Shown piece by piece: positions 60,337 through 64,000 of a DNA stretch of 64,000 bases. The DNA comes from Arenicola marina (lineage: Eukaryota > Annelida > Polychaeta > Arenicolidae), in NCBI GenBank assembly GCA_964019135.1, contig OZ025260.1:29196254-29260253 (forward strand), read 5' to 3'. Each line of letters begins with the position of its first letter. The first letter of the stretch is position 1. The translations under genes and the position numbers were made by a program. The notes beneath the pieces were generated by a model, which saw only the letters and a list, made by a program, of their open reading frames with translations, had not been told where the DNA came from and did not search any database.

Positions 60337-61142
60337 GGCCCCGAAAGAGAGAAACTGGAAGAGAGTGGGTGACGGGTGTAAGCAGTAACAAACAGACGGT
60401 TAGGGAGAAATATCAAATGCAAAATATTATAATAAAAAAACGGGAAAAGACCAGAAACCGAAAGAGAGTAAGTCAGAGTAACACTGTCAAGGTTAGTTCT
60501 CATACAGCGAGGCCCATGAGGAGTCGTCCGTTGGGGTTGCCACCAGTAACACGACCTCGAAGGTGGATTTTTCAGTAGGTTGCCACACAACACAGAGAGG
60601 CCGCAATGGCAGATGCTATGGGTACACTGGTGCACCCCTGTCCTTGGCAACGTAAGCGATTATGCCGCGGATAATCTTCACAGTCATAAACCATCTATTG
60701 GTCACTATAATTGCCTTTCATCCCATGTCAGCTGCTATTATATATAGCCCCTGGAGGGGAGCCCGCCATGGACATTGCCCAGTGTGTATACCCACAAAAT
60801 ACGGTACAGTTAAAGGTGCAATGACGACACATATGGCGGGGACGGGTTTCGTGAGTTCAGTGGGAGGGGCATTCAAACGCGACCAATCCCTGTGGGAGAA
60901 TTAGCAGGGACAAAATCGATTCTCCAAGATGAGGCCATTTTAAAGCTGGGCCCGAAACAAAAACGCCTTGATGGTGATATCGCGAATATCGAGGAAATCG
61001 CAAACTGCTATTACAACGGATCGCGGTAAATAGGGAAAGGATCTTCGTTGAACCAGAAATTGTACGGATAACAATCCCCAAAATTGCCAACAGCCCATCG
61101 CAAATCTCCAAGAAATCCTGGATGCCAATCGCTGAGATCGGA

Positions 61143-61250
61143 AAAGGCATCCCCCCCCCACCGTACGTTCGAGCGACAGACCGGTGATCGTGGGGGTGCA
61201 GGTTCGACCCTTGCACATGTTTTCGGTTTACAGATGGCGCCACTAGTCCT
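61143..61250 (+). mobile_element. tRNA-like arm, probable SINE relic
   Basis: gcagGTTCGACCcttgc at about 61198-61214 folds as a canonical T-arm (5-bp stem, 7-nt loop) and contains the pol III B-box GGTTCGACCC. I could not complete a cloverleaf upstream (no matching acceptor strand or D-arm), so it is not a tRNA gene call. About 20 bp downstream is agatggcgccac. The same tggcgcca core ends the family B element at 46131-46138, which suggests a possible shared origin. Confidence 0.4.
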
Positions 61251-61751
61251 GGCGTAACATGTAACATGTGGTACTTACTCCCCACGGCTAGTCAACAATG
61301 TTTTGAATAAAACTCCGCGATCGTAGTTCACGACTTATGGGAAGAATAGCTCATGCGGGCGGTTTAAGTGCCAGTACAATGCAAAAACAAACACCGTTTC
61401 AGCGTGTTTATTTTTCATGAAAGCACCTCGGCTCGCCTAGTTGCTATTACATAACAAGTGTTTGCACATTAAATTAATAGAGCAGATGCCAACAGGTGTT
61501 TGCGATAATGCATGTTGTTCGCCCAGACCCGGCGGAAGACTATGTCTCCCTATAGCCGTCGCCCGTACATCACTGTGTGCAGGATATTGAGCCGCGGGTC
61601 AAACGGTTTTATCGCCGAGGAAAATATGGCGTATTATTAATATGTTGTCAGCTGTCAGGCTTCATCATAAAATAAACTTATATGTTTGCCATTCGCGAGG
61701 GATTAGTGACGTACTGGTAACATACATGTAGACCTGTGAGGGTCACTGATC

Positions 61752-64000
61752 CTGTCATGTTGTGCGAGGCAGCATGGTCATGTTGTGGGAGGCTGCGTGG
61801 TCATGTTGCGGGAGGCTGAGTGGTCATGTTGCGGGAGGCTGAGTGGTCATGTTGTGCGAGGCTGCGTGGTCATGTTGTGGGAGGCTGCGTGGTCATGTTG
61901 TGCGAGGCTGGGTGGTCATGTTGCGGGGGGCTGAGTGGTCATGTTGTTGGAGGCTGCGTGGTCATGTTGTGGGAGGCTGCGTGGTCATGTTGTGGGAGGC
62001 TGCGTGGTCATGTTGTGCGAGGCTGCGTGGTCATGTTGTGGGAGGCTGCGTGGTCATGTTGTGGGAGGCTGCGTGGTCATGTTGTGGGAGGCTGCGTGGT
62101 CATGTTGTGGGAGGTTGCGTGGTCATGTTGTGCGAGGCTGCGTGGTCATGTTGTGGGCAGCTGTGTGGTCATGTTGCGGAAGGCTGAGTGGTCATGTTGC
62201 GGGAGGCTGCGTTGTCATGTTGTGGGAGGCTGCGTGGTCATGTTGTGGGAAGCTGCGTGGTCATGTTGTGGGAGGCTGAGTGGTCATGTTGTGGGAGGCT
62301 GCGTGGTCATGTTGTGGGAGGCTGCGTGGTCATGTTGTGGGAGGCGGCGTGGTCATGTTGTGGGAGGCTGCGTGGTCAGGTTGTGGGAGGCTGAGTGGTC
62401 ATGTTGTGGGAGGCTGCGTGGTCATGTTGCGGGAGGCTGCGTGGTCATGTTGTGGGAGGCTGCGTGGCCATGTTGTGGGAAGCTGCGTGGTCATGTTGCG
62501 GGAGGCTGCGTGGTCATGTTGTGGGAGGCTGCGTGGTCATGTTGTGGGAGGCTGCGTGGTCATGTTGTGGGAGGCTGGGTGGTCATGTTGTGGGAGGCTG
62601 GGTGGTCATGTTGTGGGAGGCTGCGTGGTCATGTTGCGGGAGGCTGAGTGGTCATGTTGCGGGAGGCTGAGTGGTCATGTTGTGGGAGGCTGCGTGGTCA
62701 CGTTGTGGGAGGCTGGGTGGTCATGTTGCGGGAGGCTGACTGCTCATGTTGTGGGAGGCTGAGTGGTCATGTTGTGGGAGGCTGCGTGGTCATGTTGTGT
62801 GAGGCTGCGTGGTCATGTTGTGGGAGGCTGCGTGGTCATGTTGTGGGAGGCGGCGTGGTCATGTTGTGGGAGGCTGCGTGGTCAGGCTGTGGGAGGCTGA
62901 GTGGTCATGTGGTGGGAGGCTGCGTGGTCATGTGATGGGAGGCTGCGTGGTCATGTTGTGCGAGGCTGCGTGGTCATGTTGTGGGAGGCTGAGAGGTCAC
63001 GTTGTGGGAGGCTGCGTGGTCATGTTGTGGGAGGTTGTGTTGCTATGTTGTGGGAGGTTGAGTGGTCATGTTGTGAGAGGCTGGGTGGTCATGTTGTGGG
63101 AGGCTGCGTGGTCATGTTGTGGGAGGCTGCGTGGTCATGTTGCGGGAGGCTGCGTGGTCATGTTGCGGGAGGCTGGGTGGTCATGTTGTGGGAGGCTGAG
63201 TGGTCATGTTGTGGGAGGCTGTGTTGCTATGTTGTGGGAGGTTGAGTGGTCATGTTGCGGGAGGCTGCGTGGTCATGTTGTGGGAGGCTGGGTGGTCATG
63301 TTGCGGGAGGCTGCGTGGTCATGTTGTGGGAGGCTGAGAGGTCACGTTGTGGGAGGCTGCGTGGTCATGTTGTGGGAGGCTGCGTGGTCATGTTGTGGGA
63401 GGCTGAGAGGTCACGTTGTGGGAGGCTGAGTGGTCATGTTGTGGGAGGCTGTGTTGCTATGTTGTGGGAGGTTGAGTGGTCATGTTGTGGGAGGCTGCGT
63501 GGTCATGTTGTGGGAGGCTGCGTGGCCATGTTGTGGGAAGCTGCGTGGTCATGTTGCGGGAAGCTGCGTGGTCATGTTGTGGGAGGCTGCGTGGTCATGT
63601 TGTGGGAGGCTGCGTGGTCATGTTGTGGGAGGCTGGGTGGTCATGTTGTGGGAGGCTGGGTGGTCATGTTGTGGGAGGCTGCGTGGTCATGTTGCGGGAG
63701 GCTGAGTGGTCATGTTGCGGGAGGCTGAGTGGTCATGTTGTGGGAGGCTGCGTGGTCACGTTGTGGGAGGCTGGGTGGTCATGTTGCGGGAGGCTGACTG
63801 CTCATGTTGTGGGAGGCTGAGTGGTCATGTTGTGGGAGGCTGCGTGGTCATGTTGTGTGAGGCTGCGTGGTCATGTTGTGGGAGGCTGCGTGGTCATGTT
63901 GTGGGAGGCGGCGTGGTCATGTTGTGGGAGGCTGCGTGGTCAGGCTGTGGGAGGCTGAGTGGTCATGTGGTGGGAGGCTGCGTGGTCATGTGATGGGAGG
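61752..64000. repeat. 23-bp satellite array (about 98 units, continues past the window)
   Basis: The unit is gtggtcatgttgtgggaggc+tgc, with variants ttgcggg, ctgagtgg, ctgggtgg and ttgtgcgagg. Higher-order structure is visible: the rare word gactgctcatg at 62739 recurs at 63797, an offset of 1058 bp (46 units), and the frames at 62280 and 63246 are 966 bp (42 units) apart. The plus strand is stop-free in all frames, giving many nested frames of VMLWEAAWSCCGRLRGHVV type. They are not genes. Confidence 0.97.

Larger units (their letters stand above)
59891..61751. other. Unique DNA with SINE remnants; no supported gene
   Basis: Apart from the SINE at 60181-60336 and the tRNA-like arm near 61195, no feature was recognised. 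Frames of 60-142 codons occur on both strands (for example 60857-61285 minus and 60189-60578 plus), but the latter overlaps the SINE and neither has a domain I recognise. Confidence 0.45.

Noticed and set aside
61143-61250. Functional tRNA gene
   Set aside because: A good T-arm and B-box are present, but no acceptor stem, D-arm or anticodon arm could be paired at the proper spacing.

Overview
The window looks like nuclear DNA of an invertebrate animal. The evidence is one intact seven-transmembrane neuropeptide receptor gene with a vertebrate-type Kozak start, several copies of tRNA-derived SINE-like elements, CpG-rich unique DNA, and no bacterial operon structure or Shine-Dalgarno-led genes. 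I cannot place the phylum. The receptor belongs to the bilaterian NPY / short-NPF / prolactin-releasing-peptide group, which occurs in protostomes and deuterostomes.

About three quarters of the window (roughly 47 of 64 kb) is tandem repeat, in eleven arrays with unrelated units. Positions 1-33973 are one satellite with a 41-bp unit (about 830 copies). It has a layered higher-order structure: 4303-, 11805-, 4878/6225- and 1390-bp duplications, each close to a whole number of units. It is followed by a 28/56-bp satellite (34208-36690), a 17-bp array containing the telomere word TTAGGG (37913-38268), a 16/20-bp GC-rich array (40445-41028), a 22-bp array (45745-45885), a second, unrelated 22-bp array (47164-49150), a 56-bp array (51722-53900), a 28-bp array (55336-57740), a short ~27-bp array (58165-58372), a heptamer array (58795-59700) and a 23-bp array that runs off the end (61752-64000).

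The only gene I can support well is the receptor on the minus strand, 43931-45391, which is intronless across its coding region. It has the class-A landmarks (GN, LAVAD, DRY, W-x-P, NPxxY) but lacks the tryptophan at 4.50, and its C-terminus reads as a PDZ ligand. Its upstream side (45.4-51.4 kb) holds seven matches to the CTCF core consensus, two small arrays and a roughly 90-unit array in which most units pair a GC-box-like word with a CRE half-site. This is a possible regulatory or insulator district, but no transcript or binding evidence is available here.

Unique DNA between the arrays holds four copies of one SINE family (39561, 42701, 57741 minus, 60181 minus), other tRNA-like pieces, paired CRE sites at 39125-39146, many poly(G)/poly(C) runs, a stem-loop at 58711-58774 and small duplications. 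Long open reading frames inside the arrays are consequences of stop-free repeat units whose length is not divisible by three. They are not annotated as genes.
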